Source: Pseudomonadota bacterium (GTDB lineage: Bacteria; Pseudomonadota; Gammaproteobacteria; Xanthomonadales; Xanthomonadaceae). From it: 8,370 nucleotides of DNA. The position numbers were made by a program, and so were the translations under genes. Positions 1-6,626 of the stretch are shown here, piece by piece (the stretch's first letter is position 1; each line of letters opens with the position of its first letter). The stretch is taken from the NCBI GenBank assembly GCA_023423675.1, contig JAFAFD010000097.1, positions 1 through 8,370 on the forward strand, given 5' to 3'. The notes beneath the pieces are model-generated. The model was not told where the DNA came from. It saw only the letters and a program-made list of their open reading frames with translations, and did no database searches.

Positions 1-230
1 AGCTGCAGCAGGAGGTCCAGCAGGGTGTAGCTGTCCTTGCCGCCGGACAGGCAGACCATCACCTTGTCGCCGGCCTCGATCATGCCGTAATCGGCAATGG
101 CCTGGCCGACCTGGCGGCGCAGGCGCCTGGCCAGCGGCTGCTCCCCACGCAGGTGTTCCGCGCGCGGGCCCACGCGCGGTGCGACAGGCGCACGCGGCAA
201 GGGATCGGGCAGGGAAATCACGGCGCTCAT
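1..230 (-). CDS. ttcA: tRNA 2-thiocytidine synthetase TtcA, N-terminal part (cut by window edge)
   Basis: TtcA is a cytoplasmic PP-loop ATPase carrying an Fe-S cluster; it thiolates cytidine 32 of certain tRNAs. Only the first 76 codons lie here. The visible protein has a Pro/Arg-rich leader (residues 1-38), then the family's N-terminal block ending in [19 protein letters not shown], and the ATP-pyrophosphatase loop SGGKDS at residues 62-67 followed by YTLLDLLLQ. This closely resembles the E. coli TtcA N-terminus as I recall it. The cluster-binding cysteines would lie beyond the window. Start: ATG at 230; an in-frame ATG at 239 would add three residues (MAA), and neither has a strong Shine-Dalgarno sequence. 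The gene diverges from the small coiled-coil gene at 323, sharing a gap of about 90 bases. Other PP-loop enzymes (TilS, MnmA) are less likely because of the exact context around the loop. Confidence 0.93.
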   Translation of the reverse strand, partial: MSAVISLPDPLPRAPVAPRVGPRAEHLRGEQPLARRLRRQVGQAIADYGMIEAGDKVMVCLSGGKDSYTLLDLLLQ

Positions 231-304
231 GGCTGCCATTCTACCGGCTTGGGACCGGCGTCGGCCGCGGCGCGGGGTTGCCCTCTCCCGATGGTCATCG
301 GCGC

Positions 305-322
305 TGTGTATGCTCGGAGGCT
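305..322 (+). promoter_or_regulatory. Possible -10 element just upstream of the YdcH-like gene
   Basis: TATGCT at 309-314 matches four of six bases of the -10 consensus. A start of transcription about seven bases downstream would fall at 321-323, at or beside the GTG start codon. No convincing -35 hexamer lies 16-18 bases upstream. The purine run CGGAGG (315-320) sits only two bases before GTG, unusually close for a Shine-Dalgarno sequence. This is a weak motif-based call. Confidence 0.25.
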
Positions 323-526
323 GTGGATACCTACAGCCCCGCCGAGATCGTCGAACGCCTCGTCGCCCTGCGCGCCGAACACCGCGTGCTGGATGAACAG
401 ATCACCCGGATGGCCGCCAATGGCGAGGACGAGCTGGAGTCGAAACGGCTGAAGCGGCGCAAGCTGCAGTTGAAGGACTGCATCGCGAAGCTGGAGAGCC
501 TGCAGATTCCGGACGAGCCGGCGTAA
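323..526 (+). CDS. YdcH/DUF465-type small coiled-coil protein, 67 aa
   Basis: This is a small charged helical protein of unknown molecular role, resembling the YdcH family (DUF465), whose members are typically 60-80 residues long. It begins [13 protein letters not shown] and continues as an almost uninterrupted amphipathic helix. The [12 protein letters not shown] segment (16-27) and the [17 protein letters not shown] segment (41-57) form two helical arms separated by a short acidic stretch (NGEDE, 33-37), as in the helical-hairpin architecture of this family. There is no signal peptide, so it is probably cytoplasmic. Start: GTG at 323; no ATG is in frame nearby, and the longer in-frame extension reads through the ttcA promoter region. 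The gene ends at TAA (524-526), just before tandem palindromes that separate it from a convergent gene. Family assignment is by overall pattern and length. Confidence 0.8.
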   Translation: MDTYSPAEIVERLVALRAEHRVLDEQITRMAANGEDELESKRLKRRKLQLKDCIAKLESLQIPDEPA

Positions 527-536
527 GCGGGGGCCC

Positions 537-555
537 ATCCACGCGTGGCGTGGAT
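537..555. repeat. Perfect 8-bp palindromic hairpin, partner of the adjacent SMAG repeat
   Basis: ATCCACGC (537-544) and GCGTGGAT (548-555) are perfect inverted copies around a 3-base loop. The hairpin stands four bases from the SMAG-type hairpin at 560-578. From memory, this pairing is common in S. maltophilia intergenic regions. It lies between two convergent stop codons (526 and 595) and may help end transcription from both sides, although no T tract follows it. Confidence 0.75.
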
Positions 556-559
556 CCAT

Positions 560-582
560 CGCCGGGCATGGCCCGGCGCTAC
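560..582 (-). repeat. SMAG-type repetitive extragenic palindrome (GTAG end on minus strand)
   Basis: CGCCGGGC (560-567) and GCCCGGCG (571-578) form a perfect 8-bp stem with an ATG loop. Read on the minus strand, the hairpin is immediately preceded by the tetranucleotide GTAG (582-579), the hallmark of the SMAG elements of Stenotrophomonas maltophilia, a REP family thought to be moved by RAYT-type transposases. It occupies most of the 68-base gap between convergent genes, a typical REP location. No transposase lies in the window. Confidence 0.8.
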
Positions 583-594
583 CGTGTCGGGGCG

Positions 595-960
595 TTACCC
601 GTTCGGGATGACCACGTCGGCGTTCCAGGCCGGTTCGCCGTCGACACTCAGGTCGCAGTGGCGCACGGCGCCGTCCGCGCGGCAGTGCAGGCGCAGCGGG
701 TGGCCGTACCAGTCCCCCTGCAGGCCCGTGCCGACCACCGCGTCTTCCTCGCCGGCGATGCGTTCGGCATCGGCCAGCCACAGCGTGTAGCGCGGCGCGC
801 TGCCGTCAGCGGCGTCCACGCACAGGCGCACCGGTGCGTCGGCCAGTCGGCCCGGCAGGGTGTCCTCCACGCAGGCCGGGACGGCCTGGGCCGTCACCGC
901 GGCGAGCAGCATGGCCGGCAGCAGCCACGCGGGGCTGATCCACCGGCCAGGGCGGCTCAT
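595..960 (-). CDS. Small secreted protein with four cysteines, unknown function (121 aa)
   Basis: I do not recognise this protein. It begins with a classical signal peptide: Arg residues at 3 and 6, the hydrophobic stretch AWLLPAMLLAAVTAQA (11-26) and a likely cleavage after AQA at residue 26. The mature part of about 95 residues has four cysteines (30, 47, 93, 102), an even number that suits two disulfide bonds in the periplasm. No lipobox is present. Start: ATG at 960, overlapping the plsB stop as ATGA, so its translation is probably coupled to plsB. It is the last gene of the operon and ends at TAA (597-595), beside the SMAG palindromes. A role in the envelope is inferred only from its export signal and the operon. 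Confidence 0.82.
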   Translation of the reverse strand: MSRPGRWISPAWLLPAMLLAAVTAQAVPACVEDTLPGRLADAPVRLCVDAADGSAPRYTLWLADAERIAGEEDAVVGTGLQGDWYGHPLRLHCRADGAVRHCDLSVDGEPAWNADVVIPNG

Positions 961-3593
961 GCCTGCGGCGTCGGCTCGTCGGGGCGCGCCGCTTCCGGGC
1001 TGACGCGCTCGATGGTGTGGCGCAGTTCGCGGCCGAGGATGAACTTGGCATCCTTGGCCCAGCTGTCCAGGCGGTCGTCGAACAACAGCTTGCTGTTCTC
1101 GTCCGGCCACACCAGGCGCAGCTCGCGCAGCTTCTGGATGAAGCCACGGAACAGCGACTTGTCGAAGAACTCCGGCGCGGCCGGCGCGTACAGCAGGCTG
1201 AGGCGCTGCGCGGCCTGCTGGCACAGGCTTTCCAGCTCGGCGGTGCCCAGCGTGCCCGGGCCGTTCTTCACCAGCACCGAAATGGCGATGTAGTAACGCT
1301 CGAACGCCTGCTGCAGCGAATGGCCGATGGCACGCAGGCGGAACACCTCGTCGGTCTGCCCGGTATTGCGGGTCAGCATGCCGCCGTCATCGTCGGCGAC
1401 CTGCTGCAGCAGGCCTTCGCGGATGAACACGTCGATGGTCTGCTCGATGCGCTGGGCGAACTCGTCCTCGCTCCACGGCAGGAACAGCTCGGCCTGCAGG
1501 AACGGGTACACGGTGCGGCCCAGGCGGACCAGGCCGGTGCGGCTCATGCGGCGGTTGTTCTGGAAGCAGCAGGCCACCCACGACGAGGCGGTGAACAGGT
1601 GCACCACGTTGTTGCGGAAGTAGCTGAGCAGCACCGCGGTGTCGCCACTGACGCTGAGCACGTCGCCCAGCGGGTGCTTGATGCGGGTGAGGACGTTGAT
1701 TTCCTCGGCGTGGGCGATGATCCGCTCCGGCGAGTGCGGGGTCACCGTCACCCGGCCCGAATACGGCATCTCTTCCAGCAGGGTCTTGCACAGCTCGATC
1801 TGCGCGATCAGGTCGGCCTCGCCCATCGCGTGCTTGGGCGTGGACAGCAGCGCCAGCGCCAACAGGTTGATCGGGTTGACGTCGGCGGCGCCGTTGATGC
1901 GCACCTGGATGCGGTCGGCCAGGGTGTCGACGGTGGTCGACAGCCACGACGGCTTCTCGTCCTCCGGCACTGCCTCGCCGTTCCACTCCGGCGCCTTCTC
2001 GGCCAGCACGTCGTTCAGGGCGATCGGTTCGCCGAAGTTCACCACCACCTGGCCGTAGTTCTGCTTGAGCACCTTGGGGATGCCCCACAGCAGCGACCAG
2101 ATCGATTCCTTCTCCTTCGGCCGCCCGGACAGTTCGTCCAGGTAGCTGCCGCCTTCCATCAGCTTCTCGTAGCCGATGTAGATGGGCTGGAACAGCACCG
2201 GCTTGCGCGGCTGGCGCAGGAACGCGCGCAGGGTCATCGAGATCATGCCGCCCTTGGGCTGCAGCAGGCGCCCGGTGCGCGAACGGCCACCCTCGACGAA
2301 GTACTCGATGGAATAGCCACCGGCCACCAGCTGCGCGACGTATTCGCTGAGCACGGCCGAGTACAGCGCGTTGCCGCGGATCGAGCGGCGGATGAAGAAC
2401 GCACCGCCCTTGCGCAGCAGGGTGCCGACCACCGGCAGGTTCAGGTTGATGCCGGCCACGATGTGCGGCGGCACGATGCCACGGTCGTACAGCAGGTAGG
2501 ACAGCAGCAGGTAGTCCATGTGGCTGCGGTGGCTGGGCACGTAGACCACTTCGTGGCCCGGCGCGGCGGCCTTGAACTTGTCCAGGTGGTGCACCAGCAC
2601 GCCGGCGTAGATGCGGTTCCACACGTGGCTGAGCATGAAGCTGGCCGAACGCACCACCGGGCTGGAATAGTCCGCGGCGATTTCCCAGGCGTAGGCGTGC
2701 GCCTTCTTCCAGGCGTCGGCCGGCTTGGAGTTGTCGCGCTTGGCCTGGGCGGCGATCGCCTCGCGCACCGGTTCGGCGGCCAGCACCTGGTCCACCAGCA
2801 GGCGGCGGGTGGACAGGTCGGGGCCGATGACCGATTCACGGATGCGGCGGAAATGGGTACGCAGCACGCGCTGCAGCTTGCGCACGGTGCGCTCGGGCTC
2901 CAGGCCCTCGTCCACGGTGCTGCGCAGCGAGATGGGCGGGGCGAAGCGCACGATGGTGCTGCGCCCGTTCAGCAGCAGGCCCAGCAGGCGGCGGAAGCGG
3001 CCGACCAGCGCCCAGTTTTCCGAGAACAGCACAGCGAACCAGCCGCTCTGCTTGTCCGGCGCGCGGCCGACGAAGATCGACACCGGCACCAGGTGCACGT
3101 CCAGGTCCTCGCGCACGCGGTGCGCCTGCAGGACCTTGGCCAGCGAATCGGAGTGGGTCTTGGCGCCGCGCTGCTCGGGAATGAGCGAGTTGCTGGAACT
3201 GCGCCGCGACAGCGCCAGGTAGGCGCGCTTGCGGCCGGTCGGGTCACCGGCCAGCGGCACCAGCGGCGACGGCAGGCCGGCCTGGCGGCAGGCCTTGTCC
3301 AGGATCAGCGCGTTGGACAGGCCGTAGTCTTCCAGCACGTACACGACCGGGCGGCCGTCGTTGTACTGGCCCGGGTCCTCCGGCTCGATCTTCAGCGCCA
3401 GCCACGGCTCGACCAGACGGCCCAGCAGGCGCGCCCAGAAGGGGCGACGGCCAGCGGGACGGGCGTGCGCGGGCGGCGGCACCGGATTGGGGCCGGTGCC
3501 GGTCGAGGGAGACGCCGCGGCCGGATCGGCGGGCGTCTGCTGGGGTTCTTCGCCGGGGAACGGCAGCGGGTTCTGTTTCGACATCGGCGCCAT
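957..3593 (-). CDS. plsB: Glycerol-3-phosphate acyltransferase PlsB (878 aa)
   Basis: PlsB is an inner-membrane enzyme that transfers a fatty acyl chain from acyl-ACP or acyl-CoA to the sn-1 position of glycerol 3-phosphate, the first committed step of phospholipid synthesis. All four acyltransferase blocks are visible: the catalytic HX4D motif HRSHMD at residues 355-360, GAFFIRR at 397-403, EGGRSRTGR at 434-442 (glycerol-phosphate binding) and PIYIGYE at 470-476. The length is somewhat above the E. coli enzyme (about 807) because of a Pro-rich N-terminal segment (about 1-50). Start: ATG at 3593 shares its A with the stop of the upstream lipoprotein gene (TAATG). A second in-frame ATG at 3584 (MSKQNPLPF) is an equally plausible start, and neither has a clear Shine-Dalgarno sequence, which suits translational coupling. 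The stop overlaps the next gene as ATGA. No active-site residue appears to be missing. Confidence 0.97.
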   Translation of the reverse strand: MAPMSKQNPLPFPGEEPQQTPADPAAASPSTGTGPNPVPPPAHARPAGRRPFWARLLGRLVEPWLALKIEPEDPGQYNDGRPVVYVLEDYGLSNALILDKACRQAGLPSPLVPLAGDPTGRKRAYLALSRRSSSNSLIPEQRGAKTHSDSLAKVLQAHRVREDLDVHLVPVSIFVGRAPDKQSGWFAVLFSENWALVGRFRRLLGLLLNGRSTIVRFAPPISLRSTVDEGLEPERTVRKLQRVLRTHFRRIRESVIGPDLSTRRLLVDQVLAAEPVREAIAAQAKRDNSKPADAWKKAHAYAWEIAADYSSPVVRSASFMLSHVWNRIYAGVLVHHLDKFKAAAPGHEVVYVPSHRSHMDYLLLSYLLYDRGIVPPHIVAGINLNLPVVGTLLRKGGAFFIRRSIRGNALYSAVLSEYVAQLVAGGYSIEYFVEGGRSRTGRLLQPKGGMISMTLRAFLRQPRKPVLFQPIYIGYEKLMEGGSYLDELSGRPKEKESIWSLLWGIPKVLKQNYGQVVVNFGEPIALNDVLAEKAPEWNGEAVPEDEKPSWLSTTVDTLADRIQVRINGAADVNPINLLALALLSTPKHAMGEADLIAQIELCKTLLEEMPYSGRVTVTPHSPERIIAHAEEINVLTRIKHPLGDVLSVSGDTAVLLSYFRNNVVHLFTASSWVACCFQNNRRMSRTGLVRLGRTVYPFLQAELFLPWSEDEFAQRIEQTIDVFIREGLLQQVADDDGGMLTRNTGQTDEVFRLRAIGHSLQQAFERYYIAISVLVKNGPGTLGTAELESLCQQAAQRLSLLYAPAAPEFFDKSLFRGFIQKLRELRLVWPDENSKLLFDDRLDSWAKDAKFILGRELRHTIERVSPEAARPDEPTPQA

Positions 3594-4546
3594 TATGGCT
3601 TAGGCGGCGTGGTTGCCGCTTCCCCGCCGGCGGCGGGGGCCTCTGCGGGCTCCGGCGCGGCGGCCGCGCGGGCCGCATCGGCCTTGCGCAGCAGGGCATC
3701 GGTATCGGCCAGGGTGCGGGTCAGGTACCAGTGGCCTTCGCGCCGGCTCAGCGGCAGCTGCAGCTGCAGGGTGCGCCCGGCCAGCTCGTATTCCATGCGG
3801 ACCAGGGCGTTGTCGCCTTCCACCGAGAGCAGCTCCCCGCGCAGGCTGCGCAGGGCGTCGTCCACGCCCAGCCCGTAGCTGGCCAGCACCGCCTTGACGG
3901 TGTGCAGGAACGGCGCCAGCTGCTGCAGGCTGCCTTCCATGCCGGCTGCACGCAGGCCGTCCTCGTTGTCGAAGCCGACCTTGGCGGCGGCCTCGACCAG
4001 CGCGGCGATGCTGCTGCGGGCGCGGGCCCGGTCGCTGATCGGCGCGCCCTGCGCCCAGCCGGCCAGGGTTTCCACCAGGGCGATGTAATGCGTCTGCTGG
4101 CTGGGGGTGTAGCCCTTCTGGTGGCGCAGGTACTGCACGCCGAAGTTGCCCATCGACTGCGCCGCCTGGCGCACCGCGCTGGCCTGGCCGGCCAGCTGGC
4201 GGTCGAAGCTGCGCTGCAGCTGGGCGGCGGCCTGGGGCTCGCGCAGCGCGGCCAGCATCGGCAGCATCTGGTCACCCAGCGGCAGTTCGCCCAGCGGCCA
4301 CTGGCTGTGGCCGTCGGTCCAGGCCTGCTGCAGCCGCTGGTACTGGCCCGGCGGCACCGACAGGCGCGCGTAGCCGACCAGGTCATCCTCGACCAGGCGC
4401 TGGGCCATGGCCTGCACCGCCGCCACCGGCTCGGCCGCCGGCTTGGCCGGGTCGCTGCCGGATTGGCGGCACGCCGCCACCGCCAGCAGCACCATGGCTG
4501 CCAGCCCCCATCCACGCGCGGACCTTCCTCGCACTGCCAGGCTCAT
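3593..4546 (-). CDS. Predicted lipoprotein of unknown function upstream of plsB (317 aa)
   Basis: I do not recognise a named family. The N-terminus is a lipoprotein signal peptide: Arg residues at 6, 8 and 11, a hydrophobic core (GLAAMVLLAVAA) and a lipobox VAAC with the acylated cysteine at 26. The residue after it is Arg, not Asp, so outer-membrane sorting is the default expectation. The mature part is mainly helical and rich in Gln, Ala and Leu, with no catalytic motif that I can see. It ends in an Ala/Pro-rich low-complexity tail of about 27 residues. Start: ATG at 4546 is preceded by GGGGAG nine bases away and places the signal peptide at the very N-terminus; a longer reading from 4603 would add 19 residues with no export sense. 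Its stop shares one base with the plsB start, which suggests co-translation with the acyltransferase. Confidence 0.85.
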   Translation of the reverse strand: MSLAVRGRSARGWGLAAMVLLAVAACRQSGSDPAKPAAEPVAAVQAMAQRLVEDDLVGYARLSVPPGQYQRLQQAWTDGHSQWPLGELPLGDQMLPMLAALREPQAAAQLQRSFDRQLAGQASAVRQAAQSMGNFGVQYLRHQKGYTPSQQTHYIALVETLAGWAQGAPISDRARARSSIAALVEAAAKVGFDNEDGLRAAGMEGSLQQLAPFLHTVKAVLASYGLGVDDALRSLRGELLSVEGDNALVRMEYELAGRTLQLQLPLSRREGHWYLTRTLADTDALLRKADAARAAAAPEPAEAPAAGGEAATTPPKP

Positions 4547-4645
4547 GCAATCGGACTCCCCGTACCGGCCCGCATCTTGCGGCCTGCAAGGTGACAGCGG
4601 CAAGCCGTGCGGTCACGGTTTGGCCAGGAAAGGGGGTCGATCGAC

Positions 4646-4685
4646 GGGGTCGGATCCCTTTCGCAGGCGAAAGGGCTCTGACCCC
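4646..4685. repeat. Long imperfect palindrome, probable dispersed Stenotrophomonas intergenic repeat
   Basis: The left arm GGGGTCGGATCCCTTTCGC (4646-4664) and the right arm (4667-4685) pair over 19 positions with two mismatches, around a 2-base loop. From memory, very similar GGGTCGGATCC...CTCTGACCCC palindromes recur in Stenotrophomonas intergenic DNA. The element lies directly downstream of the protease terminator, upstream of the lipoprotein-plsB operon. It could form a strong RNA hairpin in either direction, but it lacks its own T tract. Confidence 0.6.
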
Positions 4686-4692
4686 GGGCGAT

Positions 4693-4729
4693 AAAAAAAG
4701 AGCCCGGATCACAGGGATCGCAGGCTCTT
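4693..4729 (-). terminator. Rho-independent terminator for the protease gene
   Basis: Read on the minus strand, AAGAGCC (4729-4723) pairs with GGCTCTT (4704-4698) around an 18-base loop that contains a further GATC/GATC pairing. The 3' arm runs into an uninterrupted T run, complementary to the A run at 4693-4699. The only gene that reads into it is the protease at 5681-4863, about 130 bases upstream. It would also shield the lipoprotein-plsB operon from read-through. Confidence 0.75.
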
Positions 4730-4862
4730 CAAACCGGCGCGAGGCCGGTGGACAGTTGTGGCACATCTCCGGCCCAGGGACCGGATGGCGGCGATGCTAC
4801 GCCGCCTCCGAAGTTAAGGCAATACGTCATGTAACATGATTTAAATATTTGATTTTATTGAA

Positions 4863-5681
4863 TCAATCCTTCTGCCAGACCGCTTCAATGAAATCTACGG
4901 CATGTTTTTCGGCGATTCGGGCATAAACGCCGGGGTAGCCGGGCCGCGCGCAGCCCTCACCCCAGCTGACGATGCCGAACTGGGTCCAGCCATCGCGCAG
5001 CTTGAGCATCAGCGGGCCGCCGGAATCGCCCTGGCAGCTGTCGACGCCCTCACGCCCGGCGCAGATGACCTTGCCGCGTGCGAGTTCGCCGGCGTAGGCC
5101 TGCTGGCATTCGGCAAACGGCACGAACGGCACCTGCACCGTCTGCAGCTGGGTGGGCAGCTCGCTGGCGCCCTCCTCGGTGGTGCCCCAGCCGATCACGG
5201 TGAAGTCGCGACCCGGCTTGAGGTAGCTGGCGTCCGGGCGCAGGCGCAGGGTCACCGGCTGCGCATCGGCCAGCGGGGCGTCCAGCTGGATGAGGGCCAG
5301 GTCGTGTTCCAGCGAATTGCCGCTGTTGAAGGCCGGGTGTACGTGGATGGCCTTGACGTTGGAAGCGCGCGGCGCGGCATCGGTGGACAGCGCGGTGAGG
5401 TTGCCCAGCACCGCCAGGCCCGCGGACGTCTCGCCCTGCACGCAGTGCGCGGCCGTCAGCACCCACGACGGCGAGATGAGGGTGCCACCGCAGAAGTGGC
5501 GATCATGGTCGGTGTCGCCGAAGGCCAGGCCCTGCAGGCTGACCATGAACGGGTACTGCCCCGGCTGGGCGTCCTCGCCGCCGATGATGCGCGGCGTTTA
5601 GAGCGGTTGCGGAGCGGCGAACGCGGGTGCTGCGAACGCCAGCACCAGGCCGGCAAGAACTGCAGAGGTGCTGCGATACAT
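4863..5681 (-). pseudogene. Secreted trypsin-like serine protease (S1A), interrupted by an in-frame TAA
   Basis: The frame opens at ATG 5681, preceded by GGGAG nine bases away. It encodes a signal peptide with a likely cut at AFA, then AAPQPL, and stops at TAA (5600-5598) after 27 codons. In the same frame it resumes directly as TPRIIGGEDAQPGQYPFMVS, the activation site and mature start of a trypsin-fold protease, and stays open to TGA at 4863. Numbered through the stop as position 28, the catalytic triad is intact: His79 (TAAHC), Asp127 (HDLAL) and Ser220 (GDSGG). Asp214, six residues before the serine, predicts cleavage after Arg or Lys. GWG and the disulfide cysteines are also present. The rest shows no decay, so the nonsense change is recent or a sequencing error; CAA to TAA is the simplest route. 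The first ATG after the stop (5546) would lack both export signal and IIGG N-terminus, so it should not yield active enzyme. Confidence 0.88.
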
Positions 5682-5833
5682 ATCCGTGTACTCCCTCTTT
5701 GATGATTGGAACCGGCACGGCCGTGAGCGGCGCCGGTGCATCGATTGGGAGGGAGGGACATCCGGATCCAGTGCGACCGCGCGCACGGTTCTTCGCTGCG
5801 GGGTCGACTGCGACAGCGCTGGACCCACAAATG

Positions 5834-5868
5834 CGAACGCCATCCCGCATGGGGCGGGATGGCGTTCG
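5834..5868 (-). terminator. Perfect 15-bp hairpin after pyrF, probable terminator
   Basis: CGAACGCCATCCCGC (5834-5848) and its exact inverted copy (5854-5868) flank a 5-base loop, 33 bases past the pyrF stop codon. On the minus strand the stem is followed only by CATTTGT, a poor T tract, so termination may be partial or factor-assisted. It separates pyrF from the protease gene 150 bases further on. Confidence 0.6.
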
Positions 5869-5900
5869 GTATTACGGTGTGACCGGCAGCGTCGGCAGGC

Positions 5901-6626
5901 TCAGCGTGCAGCCAGAGCCGACGCGATTTCCTGCTGGATGGCCCGCGCGGCCGCCTGCGGATCGGCGGCCAGGCGGATCGGACGACCGACCACGATGGCG
6001 TCGGCGCCGTCGGCGAAGGCCTGGGCCACACCGACGGTACGCTTCTGGTCATCGCCGACCGGGCCACCCGGACGGATGCCCGGGCAGACGATCGAGAACC
6101 CGGCGCCGGTGGCGGCACGGATCGGGCCAGCTTCCTGGCCGGAAGCGATCACGCCATCAATGCCGGCGGCCTGGGCGGCCAGCGCGCGCTCGACCACCAC
6201 GTCCACCGGCTCGCGGTCGATGCCCATCTGTGCCAGGTCCGGGCGCCCCATCGAGGTCAGCACGGTCACCGCCAGCAGGCGCATGTCGCTGCTGTTGGCG
6301 GCCGCGCACGCCTCCATCATCGCCGGGTGCCAGCCATGGATGGTGGCGTAGCTGACCGGCCACTGCGACAGGCGCTTGATCACCGCCGCAGCGGTGGCCG
6401 GGATGTCGAAGAACTTCAGGTCGACGAACACGCGCTTGTCGCGGCGGGCCAGCTCGTCCAGCACCTGGAAGTACTCGCCGGAGGCGAGCAGTTCCATGCC
6501 GATCTTGTAGAACGCCACGCTGTCGCCCAGGCGATCGACCCATTCCAGCGCCTGCACGCGGTCAGGCACGTCCAGGGCGAAGATCAGCCGTTCGTCATCG
6601 CGCAGCGGCAGCGGTGCGCGGCTCAC
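5901..6626 (-). CDS. pyrF: Orotidine 5'-phosphate decarboxylase PyrF (241 aa)
   Basis: PyrF decarboxylates OMP to UMP, the last step of de novo pyrimidine synthesis, in the cytoplasm. The TIM-barrel signatures of the short bacterial type are all present: ALDVPD with Asp19, FYKIGMEL with Lys41, the catalytic DLKFFD array (Asp69, Lys71, Asp74), the phosphate-gripping loop PGIRPGG (182-188) and VVGRPI with Arg215. The length is normal for the family. Start: GTG at 6626, giving [19 protein letters not shown]. It overlaps the stop of the upstream phosphatase gene as GTGA, so translation is probably coupled. An in-frame ATG at 6743 would add 39 residues that are only a shadow of the phosphatase gene. 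There is no clear Shine-Dalgarno sequence before the GTG. The gene is followed by a strong hairpin. Confidence 0.97.
   Translation of the reverse strand: MSRAPLPLRDDERLIFALDVPDRVQALEWVDRLGDSVAFYKIGMELLASGEYFQVLDELARRDKRVFVDLKFFDIPATAAAVIKRLSQWPVSYATIHGWHPAMMEACAAANSSDMRLLAVTVLTSMGRPDLAQMGIDREPVDVVVERALAAQAAGIDGVIASGQEAGPIRAATGAGFSIVCPGIRPGGPVGDDQKRTVGVAQAFADGADAIVVGRPIRLAADPQAAARAIQQEIASALAAR

Larger units (their letters stand above)
4547..4862. other. 316-base non-coding region between the lipoprotein and protease genes
   Basis: No credible gene lies here. From right to left it holds an AT-rich islet next to the protease stop codon, a small stem-loop (ACCGGC 4733-4738 with GCCGGT 4744-4749), an intrinsic terminator facing the minus strand, a long imperfect palindrome (4646-4685), a 10-bp palindrome GTCGATCGAC (4636-4645) and a short stem CTTGC/GCAAG (4576-4590). 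The promoter of the lipoprotein-plsB operon should be in the left part, reading leftward. The best candidate is TTGCCG, then 17 bases, then CAAGAT on the minus strand, which is weak. Confidence 0.7.

Noticed and set aside
1387..2622. A 411-codon minus-strand frame inside plsB
   Set aside because: It is another frame of plsB, rich in Arg, Pro and Ala, with no start signal or motif; plsB itself has all four acyltransferase blocks.
1017..3878. A 953-codon open frame on the plus strand opposite plsB and the lipoprotein gene
   Set aside because: It runs antisense to two well-supported genes, and its product is a Gln/His/Arg/Val-rich string without domains, as expected from the complementary frame of GC-rich coding DNA.
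4863..5546. The protease as an intact 227-residue gene starting at ATG 5546
   Set aside because: This start would cut off the signal peptide and the IIGG N-terminus needed for an active trypsin fold; the upstream same-frame sequence clearly belongs to the protein.
5711..5737. ACCGGC/GCCGGT stem-loop in the protease leader as a riboswitch
   Set aside because: Only a 6-bp stem with a long loop, common by chance at this GC content; no aptamer core is recognisable.
5627..6355. Plus-strand frames over the protease leader and pyrF
   Set aside because: Arg/Pro-rich shadow frames opposite recognised genes, with no ribosome site.
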